Shown: in pieces, positions 8,296 through 17,841 of the stretch | Position numbering within the stretch: position 1 is the first letter of the stretch | Layout of the letters: the number at the start of each line of letters is the position of its first letter | From: Elusimicrobiota bacterium | GTDB lineage: Bacteria; Elusimicrobiota; Endomicrobiia; Endomicrobiales; Endomicrobiaceae | DNA length: 42,124 nucleotides | Direction: 5' to 3' | Assembly: GCA_017525905.1 (NCBI GenBank) | Contig: JAFXSD010000030.1 | Span: forward strand, 1 to 42,124 | Notes under the pieces: model-generated | Told to the model about the DNA's origin: nothing | Seen by the model: the letters and a program-made list of their open reading frames with translations, nothing else | The model's database searches: none | Program-made: the position numbers and the translations under genes

Positions 8296-9060
8296 TTATT
8301 TTAACTTATTATAATATTGCAATGCTTCGGGTAAATGCTCTCTTAAATCTTTAATTCTTTTTTCATCCGAAGGATGGGTAGACAGAAAATCTGAAAGTCC
8401 GCCTTGAGAACCGGATGCGGCTGATGCCATTCTTTGCCAAAATTTTATTGCTTCGTTAGGATCGTATCCTGCTTTTGCCATTAATAAAAGCCCTATATAA
8501 TCGGCTTCGGATTCATGTTTTCTGCTGTAAGGTAAAATAACACCGACATTTCCGGCAACATTTACACCTAACAATATTAATTCTCTATTCGGGTTATTTG
8601 AAAGAGTTGCTCCGCCTATCGCAAGTCCGTATTGAAGCAAAGTATTTTGTGCCGACCTTTCGGCACCGTGTCTTGCTATGGCATGAGCTATCTCATGAGA
8701 CATAACTGTTGCAAGTCCGGCTTCGGTTTTGGTATAAGGTAAAATTCCCGTGTAAACGGCAACTTTTCCGCCGGACAAACACCAAGCATTAGCTTCACTG
8801 TTTTCAAGCAAATTAAATTCCCAATCATAATCACAACCGGAAACGGCAGCAATTTTTTTACCTACTTTTTTTACAAGAGCGGTATTTGTTTTATCTTTTG
8901 ATATTTTAGACTCGGACAAATATTGTCCGTAACTTGTAGCACCTGCTGCATTTTCCTGGGCTTCATCACTTAAAATAAGTCTGTGTCTTCCCGTCATTGG
9001 AACGGTTGTACAACCGACAATTAAAAATACTAAAGTTAATAAACAATATCTTATTTTCAT
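8296..9060 (-). CDS. M48-family metalloprotease lipoprotein
   Basis: The gene encodes 254 residues from the ATG at 9060. A TTG two codons upstream is excluded because it would sit one base from the -10 box. The signal ends in a lipobox (IVGC, Cys17), so this is a membrane-anchored periplasmic zinc endopeptidase of the LoiP/BepA-like group, likely in outer-membrane protein quality control. The zinc site HEIAH is at residues 122-126 and the third ligand is Glu185 in HESEADYIG. The usual PMTGRHRLIL sequence after the lipid Cys and the HPSDEKRI end of the domain are both present. It is complete, without TPR repeats, and separate from the GH26-like gene upstream. Confidence 0.9.
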   Translation of the reverse strand: MKIRYCLLTLVFLIVGCTTVPMTGRHRLILSDEAQENAAGATSYGQYLSESKISKDKTNTALVKKVGKKIAAVSGCDYDWEFNLLENSEANAWCLSGGKVAVYTGILPYTKTEAGLATVMSHEIAHAIARHGAERSAQNTLLQYGLAIGGATLSNNPNRELILLGVNVAGNVGVILPYSRKHESEADYIGLLLMAKAGYDPNEAIKFWQRMASAASGSQGGLSDFLSTHPSDEKRIKDLREHLPEALQYYNKLK

Positions 9061-9067
9061 ATTCAAA

Positions 9068-9073
9068 ATTATA
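9068..9073 (-). promoter_or_regulatory. Extended -10 (TGGTATAAT) 7 bases before the M48 protease ATG
   Basis: On the minus strand the extended -10 TGGTATAAT is followed by TTTGAAT and ATG (9060). The spacing places the transcription start at the ATG. No ribosome site is present, so a leaderless mRNA is likely. This also decides the start codon. Confidence 0.55.
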
Positions 9074-9103
9074 CCAAATTTTTTTTAATAGACAAAACAA
9101 ATA

Positions 9104-10054
9104 TTATTTAATCCCTTTATACAATCTGTCTAAATTTATAAATCTTTCATTACTTATATTTTCAAGCCAATAATTTTTAATGTTTTCCGAAATATCTAAT
9201 TTGCCGTTACCCCAGGCATACTGTTCAAACATGGGTTGCTCGTCCCAGTTTCCGTTTATGTAACATAAGGCTTTAACATCTTTACTTTCTATGAATTTAA
9301 ACAATATTCTATACCATGTTATCTTTTCAACTTCGGAAGCATTTGTGCCCAGTGCGGGGGAACATTCCGCAATCATAAGCGGTTTGTTGTGAGCTTTGGC
9401 AAATTGTACCATCGGAAACCATTGCGGTTTTGCAAAATAAGAAATTGCACACCAATCAACATATTCGTCTCCGGGATACCATTGATCTATGCTTCTTGTA
9501 TTATATGCTGCATATGAATGCCAAACATATGCAACATTTTTTACTTTTTGTTCATCAAGTTTTTCTACTATATGTTTAAAAGCTTGTTTGTAAAGCTCGG
9601 GATCGTAATTGTTTTCCGGAAGATCAAACTCGTAACCTATTCTTAAAAATACGGGAACTTTTGCTTTTTTTATCCAGTCCCCAAATTTTTTTATATTGTC
9701 GTCTAAAGAACCGTCTGTTACGGATTCTAAAGCGCCAACCAAAAACAACCCTATTTGAAGGGCGGATTTTTTATAATTGCTTAATATGAAATTGCCCGAC
9801 ATTTTACCTGTTCCGTACTCGGCATCTTCATCTAAAGCTTCCAAATTTTGCAAAGATGTATAGAACATGAAACCGGCAGGTATTTTTTTATTTATGTTTA
9901 CAAATTCTGTACTGTCGATATTATTTTGACCGCAGAAAACCAAAGTATGGTTATCGGAAGGAATATATTTTCCGGTGAGACCTGCTTTCCTTTGAGCAAA
10001 ACATCCCGTTGTTACAACTAATAAACAAACTAATACACTGCAAAACTTATTCAT
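9104..10054 (-). CDS. Lipoprotein GH26-like glycoside hydrolase (beta-mannanase-type fold)
   Basis: The gene encodes 316 residues. A signal of about 17 residues ends in TTGC (Cys18). Thr at -3 makes the lipobox slightly atypical, but lipidation is likely. The rest looks like a clan GH-A (beta/alpha)8 barrel: FLRIGYEFD with candidate acid/base Glu142, VAYVWHSY, YPGDEYVDWCAISYF, and IAECSP with candidate nucleophile Glu230. This motif order is that of GH26 mannanase-like proteins, although Tyr replaces the His that usually precedes the acid/base Glu. It probably trims beta-linked polysaccharide at the cell surface or in the periplasm; the substrate cannot be told. A strong ribosome site (GGAGGA) precedes the ATG. 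It is divergent from clpB. Confidence 0.75.
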   Translation of the reverse strand: MNKFCSVLVCLLVVTTGCFAQRKAGLTGKYIPSDNHTLVFCGQNNIDSTEFVNINKKIPAGFMFYTSLQNLEALDEDAEYGTGKMSGNFILSNYKKSALQIGLFLVGALESVTDGSLDDNIKKFGDWIKKAKVPVFLRIGYEFDLPENNYDPELYKQAFKHIVEKLDEQKVKNVAYVWHSYAAYNTRSIDQWYPGDEYVDWCAISYFAKPQWFPMVQFAKAHNKPLMIAECSPALGTNASEVEKITWYRILFKFIESKDVKALCYINGNWDEQPMFEQYAWGNGKLDISENIKNYWLENISNERFINLDRLYKGIK

Positions 10055-10077
10055 AAGTCCTCCAAACTACAAAACAC

Positions 10078-10131
10078 TTGACAAAATTCTTAAATTGTGT
10101 TATATTAGCACTCAGTAGTAAAGAGTGCTAA
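10078..10131 (+). promoter_or_regulatory. clpB promoter with CIRCE operator (HrcA site)
   Basis: TTGACA (10078-10083), a 17-base spacer and TATATT (10101-10106) form a strong sigma-A promoter. Overlapping the -10 box is a perfect CIRCE element: TTAGCACTC (10105-10113), nine bases, GAGTGCTAA (10123-10131). HrcA bound here would block RNA polymerase until heat or misfolding stress titrates it. hrcA itself is not in the window. Confidence 0.93.
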
Positions 10132-10163
10132 TTAAATATAGTTGGCACAAAGGAGGTACACAT

Positions 10164-12815
10164 ATGAATATATCAAAATTTACTATAAAATCGCAAGAGG
10201 CACTTGCGGATACACAGGATATTGCAATACAATACGGCAATCAGGAAATATCCGCGGAACATTTGTTGTATGCTTTACTTAAACAGGAGCAGGGCATTGT
10301 TGGAACCATTATAAGTAAGTTATCTGCAGCGGAACAAGATTTAAAACCGTTGATAGAACAAGACATGTTAAAACTTATTGAATCCAAGCCGAAAGTTCAA
10401 GGAGCAACACCGTACTTATCAAGCGATTTAAATAAAATTTTAACCGTTTCGGAAAAGATAGCCAAAGATTTGAAAGATGAATTTGTTTCCACGGAACACA
10501 TATTTCTTTCTGTTATAAGTTTTCCGGACTTACAAGTAACAAAAGTTTTAAATAAGTACGGAATAACTCAGGATAAAGTATTAAATGCCCTTGTATCTAT
10601 AAGAGGTTCAAACAGAGTTACGGATCAAAATCCGGAAGACAAGTATCAGGCTCTTGAAAAGTACGGTAAAGATTTAACCGCACTTGCCAAAAAAGGGAAA
10701 CTTGATCCGGTTATCGGCAGAGATGAAGAAATAAGAAGAAGTATCCAGGTACTGTCAAGAAGAACAAAAAATAATCCTGTTTTAATAGGTGAACCGGGTG
10801 TAGGTAAAACTGCAATTGTTGAAGGACTTGCACAAAGAATAGTATCCGGTGATGTTCCGGAAACTTTAAAAGATAAAAAAGTTATAGAACTTGATTTAGG
10901 TTCTTTAATTGCAGGTGCAAAATTCAGAGGTGAATTTGAAGACAGATTAAAAGCGGTTTTAAAGGAAATCCAGGCGGCACAAGGTAAAATAATTTTGTTC
11001 ATAGATGAAATTCACACTATAGTAGGTGCCGGTGCAACCGAAGGTGCGATGGATGCCGGAAATATGTTAAAACCGTTACTTGCAAGAGGAGAATTAAAGC
11101 TTATCGGTGCGACAACTCTTGACGAGTACAGAAAATATATAGAAAAAGATAAAGCTCTTGAAAGAAGATTTCAAACCGTTTATACCGGTGAACCGTCTGT
11201 TGAAGATACCATTGCAATATTAAGAGGAATAAAAGAAAAGTATGAAGTTCATCACGGTGTAAAAATAAAAGATTCCGCATTGGTAGCGGCAGCAACTTTA
11301 AGTTCAAGATATATTACGGACAGATTTTTACCGGATAAAGCGATAGATTTGGTAGATGAAGCCGCAAGTAAATTAAGAATGGAAATAGATTCAATGCCTG
11401 TAGAACTTGATACCGTTGAAAGAAAAATAAGACAGCTTGAAATAGAAAAACAGGCGGTAAAAAAAGATTCCGATCCTGCAGCAAAAGAAAGACTTGCCGC
11501 TATAGAATCCGAAATTGAAAAATTAAAAAATTCGTCCAACGAAATGAAAGTTCATTGGCAAAAAGAAAAAGAAACCATTTCTTCCATAAGAAAATTGAAA
11601 AAAGAAATAGAACAATTAAAAACAGACGAACAAAAAGCGGAAAGAAACGGAGATTTGAATCTTGTTGCAGAAATCAGGTACGGTAAAATTCCTAAAGTTC
11701 AAACAGAATTAGACAGTGAAAACAAAAAGCTTGCCGTATTGCAAAAAAACAAAAAGATGTTGAAAGAAGAAGTTGATGAAGACGATATAGCAACGGTTGT
11801 AGGTAAATGGACCGGTATTCCCGTATCTAAAATGATGGAAGGGGAAACACAAAAACTTCTTAAAATGGAAGAAAGATTGCACGAAAGAGTTATCGGCCAA
11901 AACGATGCTGTGGATGCTATTGCCAATGCCGTAAGAAGATCAAGATCCGGGATTTCGGATCCCAACAAACCTATGGGCTCGTTTATGTTTTTAGGTCCTA
12001 CGGGTGTAGGTAAAACCGAACTTGCAAAGGCACTTGCAGACTTTTTGTTTGATGATGAAAGAAACATTGTAAGAATAGATATGAGCGAATATATGGAAAA
12101 ACATTCCGTATCCAAACTTATCGGTGCCCCTCCGGGATATGTGGGCTTTGAAGACGGCGGTCAACTTACGGAAGCGGTTAGAAGAAGACCTTATTCCGTA
12201 GTATTGTTTGACGAAATAGAAAAAGCTCATCCGGATGTGTTTAACATAATGTTGCAATTGTTAGATGACGGAAGACTTACGGACAGTAAAGGCAGAACAG
12301 TGGACTTTAAAAATACGGTTATTATTATGACATCTAATGTCGGTTCGCAATATATTCAAGACAGTATAAATTTCGATAAAGACAAAATCGGTTTCGACAA
12401 AGATAAGAAGAAAAAAGAACCTGTAAAAGAAAATTTTGATTATGAACAGATAAAAAAGAAAATAGATTCGGAACTTCATTTGCACTTTAAACCGGAGTTT
12501 TTGAACAGAATTGATGAAATAATAATATTCAGAAGACTTGAAAAACAAGATATCGGTAAAATTATAGATATTCAATTAAAAACCATATTAAAAAGATTGG
12601 CGGATAAAAAAATATCTATAGAACTCAGTGAAAAAGCAAAGGATTTTCTTGCGGATAAAGGTTATGAACCGGCATTCGGTGCAAGACCTTTAAAAAGAGC
12701 GTTGCAAACTTATTTGTTGAACCCTTTATCTTCGCAACTTATTGCAGGAAAATTTACCGAAGGCGACAAGATTAAAGTGGATTTAAACAAAAACGAACTG
12801 AAATTTACGAAATGA
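10164..12815 (+). CDS. clpB: ATP-dependent protein disaggregase ClpB
   Basis: The gene encodes 883 residues from the ATG at 10164, 8 bases after AGGAGG. A GTG upstream at 10125 lies inside CIRCE and is rejected. ClpB is a cytosolic hexameric AAA+ machine that rescues aggregated protein together with DnaK. Order: N-domain (about 1-150); first AAA with Walker A GEPGVGKT near 209 and [10 protein letters not shown]; coiled-coil middle domain (about 412-532); second AAA with GPTGVGKT near 611 and [12 protein letters not shown]-terminal small domain with GARPLKRA. It is somewhat longer than the E. coli protein (857), partly from a Lys/Asp-rich insertion after the second sensor region (near 735-755). 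It is monocistronic with its own terminator and under CIRCE control. Confidence 0.96.
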   Translation: MNISKFTIKSQEALADTQDIAIQYGNQEISAEHLLYALLKQEQGIVGTIISKLSAAEQDLKPLIEQDMLKLIESKPKVQGATPYLSSDLNKILTVSEKIAKDLKDEFVSTEHIFLSVISFPDLQVTKVLNKYGITQDKVLNALVSIRGSNRVTDQNPEDKYQALEKYGKDLTALAKKGKLDPVIGRDEEIRRSIQVLSRRTKNNPVLIGEPGVGKTAIVEGLAQRIVSGDVPETLKDKKVIELDLGSLIAGAKFRGEFEDRLKAVLKEIQAAQGKIILFIDEIHTIVGAGATEGAMDAGNMLKPLLARGELKLIGATTLDEYRKYIEKDKALERRFQTVYTGEPSVEDTIAILRGIKEKYEVHHGVKIKDSALVAAATLSSRYITDRFLPDKAIDLVDEAASKLRMEIDSMPVELDTVERKIRQLEIEKQAVKKDSDPAAKERLAAIESEIEKLKNSSNEMKVHWQKEKETISSIRKLKKEIEQLKTDEQKAERNGDLNLVAEIRYGKIPKVQTELDSENKKLAVLQKNKKMLKEEVDEDDIATVVGKWTGIPVSKMMEGETQKLLKMEERLHERVIGQNDAVDAIANAVRRSRSGISDPNKPMGSFMFLGPTGVGKTELAKALADFLFDDERNIVRIDMSEYMEKHSVSKLIGAPPGYVGFEDGGQLTEAVRRRPYSVVLFDEIEKAHPDVFNIMLQLLDDGRLTDSKGRTVDFKNTVIIMTSNVGSQYIQDSINFDKDKIGFDKDKKKKEPVKENFDYEQIKKKIDSELHLHFKPEFLNRIDEIIIFRRLEKQDIGKIIDIQLKTILKRLADKKISIELSEKAKDFLADKGYEPAFGARPLKRALQTYLLNPLSSQLIAGKFTEGDKIKVDLNKNELKFTK

Positions 12816-12842
12816 AATTTTATTGACAACTGTTTAAAATAG

Positions 12843-12878
12843 AAAAACGGGAAGAAAAAAATCTTCCCGTTTTTTTTC
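12843..12878 (+). terminator. clpB terminator
   Basis: AAAAACGGGAAGA (12843-12855) pairs with TCTTCCCGTTTTT (12862-12874) around a six-A loop and runs into T-rich sequence. It lies 27 bases after the clpB stop. Confidence 0.9.
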
Positions 12879-12901
12879 TTGCTTATAAATGTAAAATATT
12901 A

Positions 12902-12971
12902 TATAATACAAAAGTAAGTATTTTACTTTTAAGTGTGTTGTTTGCACACTTGTTATATTTTTAGATATAAT
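12902..12971 (+). promoter_or_regulatory. Two candidate -10 boxes upstream of comM
   Basis: TATAAT occurs at 12902-12907 and 12966-12971. The second gives a leader of about 24 bases with a ribosome site (AGGAAA) before the ATG at 13002. The -35 regions are poor. Confidence 0.4.
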
Positions 12972-13001
12972 CTTATTTTAATTTTATTTCAGGAAAACAT
13001 T

Positions 13002-14531
13002 ATGATTTCGTTTTTGCATTCCGCTTCTGTTCAAGGAATAGATGCTTGTCTCATAGATGTTGAAATTGATATATCTTCCGGCCTGCCTATATTTTCAATA
13101 GTCGGTTTACCCGATACTTCCGTTAAAGAATCGAGAGACAGAGTAGTTTCGGCAATAAAAAATTCAGGTTTTGATTTTCCTACAAAAAAGATAACGGTAA
13201 ATCTTGCACCTGCGGATATAAAAAAGGAAGGCGGAACTTTTGATTTGCCGATAGCACTCGGAATACTTGCATCAAGCGGAATATTCGACAGAAACCAACT
13301 GCAAAATATATGTGCAATAGGTGAACTTTCTCTTGACGGTAAATTAAGGCCGGTAAAAGGAATTTTGCCTATAGTTTTAAGTTTGCATAAGTTCGGAATA
13401 ACAAAAGTTATAGTTCCCGAAAAAAATAAAAGTGAAGCGTGTGTAGCAAAAGATATAGAAATTTATCCGTTTAACAATTTGCAGGACGTAATAAAATTTT
13501 TAAAAAAAGAAATTTTGGTACAACCTTACAATCAGGAAGATTTTCCGACTTTAACAAAAACGGTAAAACCATCAATAGATTTTTCCGACATTAAAGGACA
13601 ATTTTTTGCAAAAAGAGCTGCCGAAGTTGCTTGTGCTGGCGGACATAACATGATTATGGTAGGTCCTCCGGGTTCAGGTAAAACAATGATAGCAAAACGA
13701 ATACCTACAATTCTTCCTTCAATGAGTTTTGAAGAGTCTGTTGAAACTACAAAAATATGGTCTGTGTCCGGTCTTGTTCAGGCGGGTGAAAGTTTAATTA
13801 CCGACAGACCTTTCAGAAGTCCGCACCATACAACATCATCGGTTGCTTTGATAGGCGGCGGTTCGTATCCAAAGCCTGGTGAAGTGAGTTTGGCGCATAA
13901 CGGAGTATTATTTTTAGATGAGTTAACCGAATTTAGAAGAGATGTTTTGGAAGTGTTAAGACAACCGTTGGAAGATAAGATCGTTACTGTATCCAGAGCA
14001 AAAAACACTTTAACTTTTCCGGCATCGTTTATGTTAATAGCATCAATGAATCCGTGCCCGTGCGGAAATTACGGAAGTGATAAAGAATGTACGTGTAATC
14101 CGTTTCAGGTCAAAAGATACAGATCAAAAATATCCGGCCCGTTGATGGACAGAATAGATATTCAGGTTGAAGTTCCCGCATTAAAAATTGATGAAATAAC
14201 TTCAAATAAAAATATTACAAACGAAACTTCACAACAAATAAAAGAAAGGGTAATTAAAGCAAGAAACATTCAGTATGAAAGATTTAAAGGTAAAAATATT
14301 TATTGCAATGCGCAAATGGGACCGAAAGAAATAAAAAAGTATTGTATATTGGAAGAAAAAGCAGGTTCAATGCTGCATAATGCAATAGAAAAATTGGGCT
14401 TTTCGGCAAGAGCTTACGACAGAATATTGAAAGTTGCAAGGACCGTTGCCGATTTGGCCGACAGTGAAATAATACAATCTGTTCATATTGCGGAAGCAAT
14501 AAAATACAGAAACCTTGATAAATATAATTAG
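13002..14531 (+). CDS. comM: ComM/YifB-family Mg-chelatase-like AAA+ ATPase
   Basis: The gene encodes 509 residues. The start chosen is MISFLHSAS at 13002, the family's usual N-terminus, with AGGAAA upstream. An in-frame ATG at 12933 would add 23 unrelated residues. The N-terminal Lon-C-like domain (about 1-170) is followed by the AAA+ core with Walker A GPPGSGKT near 222, GVLFLDELTEF and the cysteine motif NPCPCGNYGS, then a C-terminal Mg-chelatase domain. In naturally transformable bacteria ComM is a branch-migration helicase that extends integration of incoming single-stranded DNA; many non-transformable bacteria also carry it. The stop is 9 bases before mrdA, so the genes may be cotranscribed. 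Confidence 0.9.
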   Translation: MISFLHSASVQGIDACLIDVEIDISSGLPIFSIVGLPDTSVKESRDRVVSAIKNSGFDFPTKKITVNLAPADIKKEGGTFDLPIALGILASSGIFDRNQLQNICAIGELSLDGKLRPVKGILPIVLSLHKFGITKVIVPEKNKSEACVAKDIEIYPFNNLQDVIKFLKKEILVQPYNQEDFPTLTKTVKPSIDFSDIKGQFFAKRAAEVACAGGHNMIMVGPPGSGKTMIAKRIPTILPSMSFEESVETTKIWSVSGLVQAGESLITDRPFRSPHHTTSSVALIGGGSYPKPGEVSLAHNGVLFLDELTEFRRDVLEVLRQPLEDKIVTVSRAKNTLTFPASFMLIASMNPCPCGNYGSDKECTCNPFQVKRYRSKISGPLMDRIDIQVEVPALKIDEITSNKNITNETSQQIKERVIKARNIQYERFKGKNIYCNAQMGPKEIKKYCILEEKAGSMLHNAIEKLGFSARAYDRILKVARTVADLADSEIIQSVHIAEAIKYRNLDKYN

Positions 14532-14540
14532 AGAAGAAAA

Positions 14541-16355
14541 ATGTCTTGGAGTACCGATAACAGATTTGCATATAATTTATTTACGGAAAAGCATAGAATT
14601 ATATTGATACTTTTCATAATTTGCTTTGTTGTCTTGTCCGTAAAACTTTTTTATATGCAAATAATAAGAGGAAATTATTACAGAAATATTTCCGAACATC
14701 AAAGAACAAATACCGCACACGAAAGAGCTCCCAGGGGTCTTATTTACGATACAAACGGGAAAATTATAGTTAACAATATTCCGAACTATGTTGTACTTTT
14801 TTATCCGTTTGAACAGCAATATGAGCCAACCGAAGAAAGTATAGAAAAACTCAGCAAAATTTTACAGAAAGATATTAAATCTTCAATTGAAAAAAGTTGG
14901 AGATATGGACGAGTAATAAAACTTGCCGACAATTTAACCATAGACGAAGTTTTTAAAATACAAGAAAACAAACTTTTTTTACCGGGAATAACGGTTGTAA
15001 CCGAACCTAAAAGAAAATGTTATGATCCTGTGGAAAATGCACATGTTATAGGGTATGTAAACGAATTGCGAAACGAAGAACTGGATAACATGGAAAATAC
15101 GGAATTAAAAGTGGGAGATATTGTAGGAAGATGCGGAGTAGAACAATCTTACGATAAATATTTAAGGGGTAAAGACGGCGGTTTTTCCTTTGAAGTTAAT
15201 GCAAGAGGACAACATCAAAAAGCTTTTAATTACGAACCGCCGATTGTAGGTAACAGTTTATTTTTAACCATAGATGCGGATCTTCAAAAAACAGCTTATG
15301 AAGCTTTACAAAATTCTTCTTCCGGTAAAGGAGCAGTCGTTGCAATAGACGTGAGAACGGGTGCAATAAAAGCTTTTGTTTCCTGTCCCAGTTACGATTT
15401 GAATAAAGTTTCTTCCGCTAAAGAGTACGCCAGATATTTAAAAAACAAAAATTTACCTTTTTTCAACAGATGTATTCAGGCATTATATCCTCCCGGTTCA
15501 ACTTTCAAAATAGTTACTTTTATTGCAGCATTGGAACATTTGCATTATGATCCTTACAAAATAAAAGATTGTGAAGGTCGCTTTGAATTGGGAGACAGAG
15601 TTTTTGCATGTTCTTCAAGAGCCGGTCACAAAAGATTAAATTTAATATCTGCAATGGCGTATTCATGCAATGTATATTTTTATATTTTGGGACTTGATTT
15701 AGGCGTTAAAGTTATAGATGAATATGCAAAAAAGTTTAATCTCGGAGAAAAAACCGGTATAGATATCAGTTCCGAAAAAAAAGGTTTTGTCCCGACTCCA
15801 GATTGGAAAAAAGCCAGAACAAAAGTACCTTGGCTTAAAGGGGATACCGTTATTTTATCCATCGGACAGGGAGCTTTATGGGTTACACCTTTACAAATGG
15901 CAAATTTGATGGCAATCGTTGCAAATAAAGGTGTTTCTTATAAACCGTACCTTGTTGAAGAAGTAAAAGATTCCGTGACAAATGAAACTCTTTACAAACA
16001 TGAATTGGCGGAAAACGAAAAAATAGAAATCGGAGAAAACACTTGGAAACATTTGCATAAAGCATTGGAATCTGCCGTAGATTACGGAACAGCCAGAAGA
16101 ACAAAGTTTAAAAATTTATCGGTTGCCGCAAAAACGGGAACAGCGGAAAACCCGCAAGGTGAAGATCATGCTTGGGTGGTGGCTTACGCTCCGGCAGACA
16201 ACCCCGAACTTGCATTGGCAGTTATAGTAGAAAACGGAGGTTTCGGCGGCAGTGTTTCAGTGCCTGTAGCAAAAGAAGTTTTAAAAAAATATTTTAATAT
16301 TGTTGAAGAACCTGAAGAAGATTTAAGTAACGGGAATAATAACGATGGGCACTAA
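14541..16355 (+). CDS. mrdA: Penicillin-binding protein 2 (elongasome transpeptidase)
   Basis: The gene encodes 604 residues. A single membrane helix near residues 14-36 anchors a periplasmic enzyme that cross-links peptidoglycan during side-wall growth. The PBP-dimer region contains RGLIYDTNG and GRCGVEQSYD. The transpeptidase motifs are PPGSTFK (nucleophile Ser320), SCN at 375-377 and KTGTAENP at 531. No obvious active-site change is visible. It partners RodA, encoded next with an 11-base overlap, in making glycan strands. The C-terminal tail is acidic and Asn-rich. AGAAGAAAA serves as a weak ribosome site. Confidence 0.95.
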   Translation: MSWSTDNRFAYNLFTEKHRIILILFIICFVVLSVKLFYMQIIRGNYYRNISEHQRTNTAHERAPRGLIYDTNGKIIVNNIPNYVVLFYPFEQQYEPTEESIEKLSKILQKDIKSSIEKSWRYGRVIKLADNLTIDEVFKIQENKLFLPGITVVTEPKRKCYDPVENAHVIGYVNELRNEELDNMENTELKVGDIVGRCGVEQSYDKYLRGKDGGFSFEVNARGQHQKAFNYEPPIVGNSLFLTIDADLQKTAYEALQNSSSGKGAVVAIDVRTGAIKAFVSCPSYDLNKVSSAKEYARYLKNKNLPFFNRCIQALYPPGSTFKIVTFIAALEHLHYDPYKIKDCEGRFELGDRVFACSSRAGHKRLNLISAMAYSCNVYFYILGLDLGVKVIDEYAKKFNLGEKTGIDISSEKKGFVPTPDWKKARTKVPWLKGDTVILSIGQGALWVTPLQMANLMAIVANKGVSYKPYLVEEVKDSVTNETLYKHELAENEKIEIGENTWKHLHKALESAVDYGTARRTKFKNLSVAAKTGTAENPQGEDHAWVVAYAPADNPELALAVIVENGGFGGSVSVPVAKEVLKKYFNIVEEPEEDLSNGNNNDGH

Positions 16356-17682
16356 ATCAATATTTTCTAAAATTATTCAAAATATAGATTTAACTTTTTT
16401 TATATCGATATTATATTTATTATTTATCGGTATTATAGCAATATATTCGGCAAGCTCAAACGTTGATAATCCTACAAAATATATAACAACACAATTTATA
16501 GCTTTAAGTATAGGTCTTGTAGGCATGATTTTTCTTGCCGGTTTTAATTATCAGTATTATAAACATTTCGGAAAATTTATATATATATTATCCTGCCTTT
16601 TGCTTGTGTCGGTATTAATATTCGGAAGTGTGCATAAAGGAACTAAAGGTTGGTTCGATTTACCTTTCTTTTCTTTTCAGCCGGTGGAAATAACAAAAAT
16701 AATGTTAATACTTTCTCTTGCGGCATTTATAGATAAACATTGGAACGAAATATCAAAACTTTCAATATTTGTTAAAACATTATGTATTACTTTAGGTCAC
16801 TTTGCTTTGATAATGTTGCAACCCGACTTTTCTTCAACTCTATCGTATTTTCCTGTAACACTTGTGTTGTTGTATGTTGCCGGCGCCCGTCTTTTACATA
16901 TTTTTTCGGTTGTTTTGTACGGATCGTTAGCGGTTTTAATACCGTTACTTGTAACATTTTTTAAGTTGCAGCCGCAACTTTTACAAAGCAACAAATTGTT
17001 AAACTTTTTTGTTACCGCACCATCAAATTGGCACAATTCTGTAATTATTTTAGGTTCTATAGTTTTGATAATTTTGTTAATTAAATGGTTCTTAAACAAG
17101 TTAAGAATACCTATGGGTTGGGCATATCCGATAATATTTTTGTCAATAATTTTGGCAGGCTCTTTTTCTTCCGTAGTTGTAAATAAATCTTTAAAAGAAT
17201 ATCAAAGGAAAAGACTCATTGTTTTTTTAAAACCTGAAATAGATTCGAGAGGTGCAGGATACAACATTATACAATCTAAAATAGCTATCGGTTCAGGCAA
17301 ATTTTCGGGAAAGAAATTTTTTAAAGGTACACAAACTCAATTAGGGTTTCTTCCGGAACAAAGAACAGACTTTATTTTTTCTGTTATAGGTGAAGAAGGC
17401 GGATATATACTTGCACAACTTACAATACTTTTTTACTTTTTGTTTATTTGGCGGGCATTGGTTGTAGCAAAACAGGCAAAAGACCGGTTCGGTTCTCTTG
17501 TTGCTATGGGTATAGCAACAATGTTTGCTTTTTATGCAATAATAAATTTAGGTATGGTTATGGGGCTTATGCCGGTTACCGGTTTACCTTTACTTTTGTT
17601 ATCTTATGGCGGTTCAAGCATACTATCTTCAATGTTTGCAATAGGAATACTTATTTCAATTCATATCAGAAGATTCTATTAA
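16345..17682 (+). CDS. rodA: SEDS-family peptidoglycan glycosyltransferase RodA
   Basis: The gene encodes 445 residues, longer than the roughly 370 of E. coli RodA; the extra length lies in central hydrophobic segments. About ten membrane helices are apparent. Family motifs include KGWFDLPFFSFQPVEITK, LQPDFSS, FLPEQRTDFIFSVIGEEGG and MPVTGLPLLLLSYGGSS. SEDS proteins polymerise lipid II into glycan strands and act with class B PBPs. Overlap with mrdA (start 11 bases before its stop) shows tight coupling. The ribosome site is GGGAATAA before ATG. Confidence 0.95.
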   Translation: MGTKSIFSKIIQNIDLTFFISILYLLFIGIIAIYSASSNVDNPTKYITTQFIALSIGLVGMIFLAGFNYQYYKHFGKFIYILSCLLLVSVLIFGSVHKGTKGWFDLPFFSFQPVEITKIMLILSLAAFIDKHWNEISKLSIFVKTLCITLGHFALIMLQPDFSSTLSYFPVTLVLLYVAGARLLHIFSVVLYGSLAVLIPLLVTFFKLQPQLLQSNKLLNFFVTAPSNWHNSVIILGSIVLIILLIKWFLNKLRIPMGWAYPIIFLSIILAGSFSSVVVNKSLKEYQRKRLIVFLKPEIDSRGAGYNIIQSKIAIGSGKFSGKKFFKGTQTQLGFLPEQRTDFIFSVIGEEGGYILAQLTILFYFLFIWRALVVAKQAKDRFGSLVAMGIATMFAFYAIINLGMVMGLMPVTGLPLLLLSYGGSSILSSMFAIGILISIHIRRFY

Positions 17683-17738
17683 AACTCATCAAAAATTTTA
17701 CGACAAAATCTGAATTATAAAGAAAATATTTGAACAAA

Positions 17739-17772
17739 AAAAGAGCAGAGATTTCTCTCTGCTCTTTTTTTT
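17739..17772 (+). terminator. Terminator after comM-mrdA-rodA
   Basis: AAAAGAGCAGAG pairs with CTCTGCTCTTTT around a six-base loop (17751-17756) and is followed by a T run. It is symmetrical enough to serve the convergent argG transcript as well. Confidence 0.85.
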
Positions 17773-17820
17773 CTATTCTTTTCTGTCTTTGTTTTTTTTT
17801 CTATACCTCTATACATCTAT

Positions 17821-17841
17821 AAAAATCGCTTTGCGATTTTT
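17821..17841 (-). terminator. Small hairpin overlapping the argG stop
   Basis: AAAAATCGC, TTT, GCGATTTTT forms a 9-bp stem that begins at the argG stop codon on the minus strand. It may be a compact terminator or an mRNA 3'-end stabiliser; the following T run is short. Confidence 0.45.

Noticed and set aside
10125..10163. Upstream GTG start for clpB
   Set aside because: It lies inside the CIRCE element with no ribosome site; the ATG at 10164 has AGGAGG and the family N-terminus.
12933..13001. Upstream ATG start for the comM-like gene
   Set aside because: It adds 23 residues not typical of the family and sits before a TATAAT box and the ribosome site used by the ATG at 13002.
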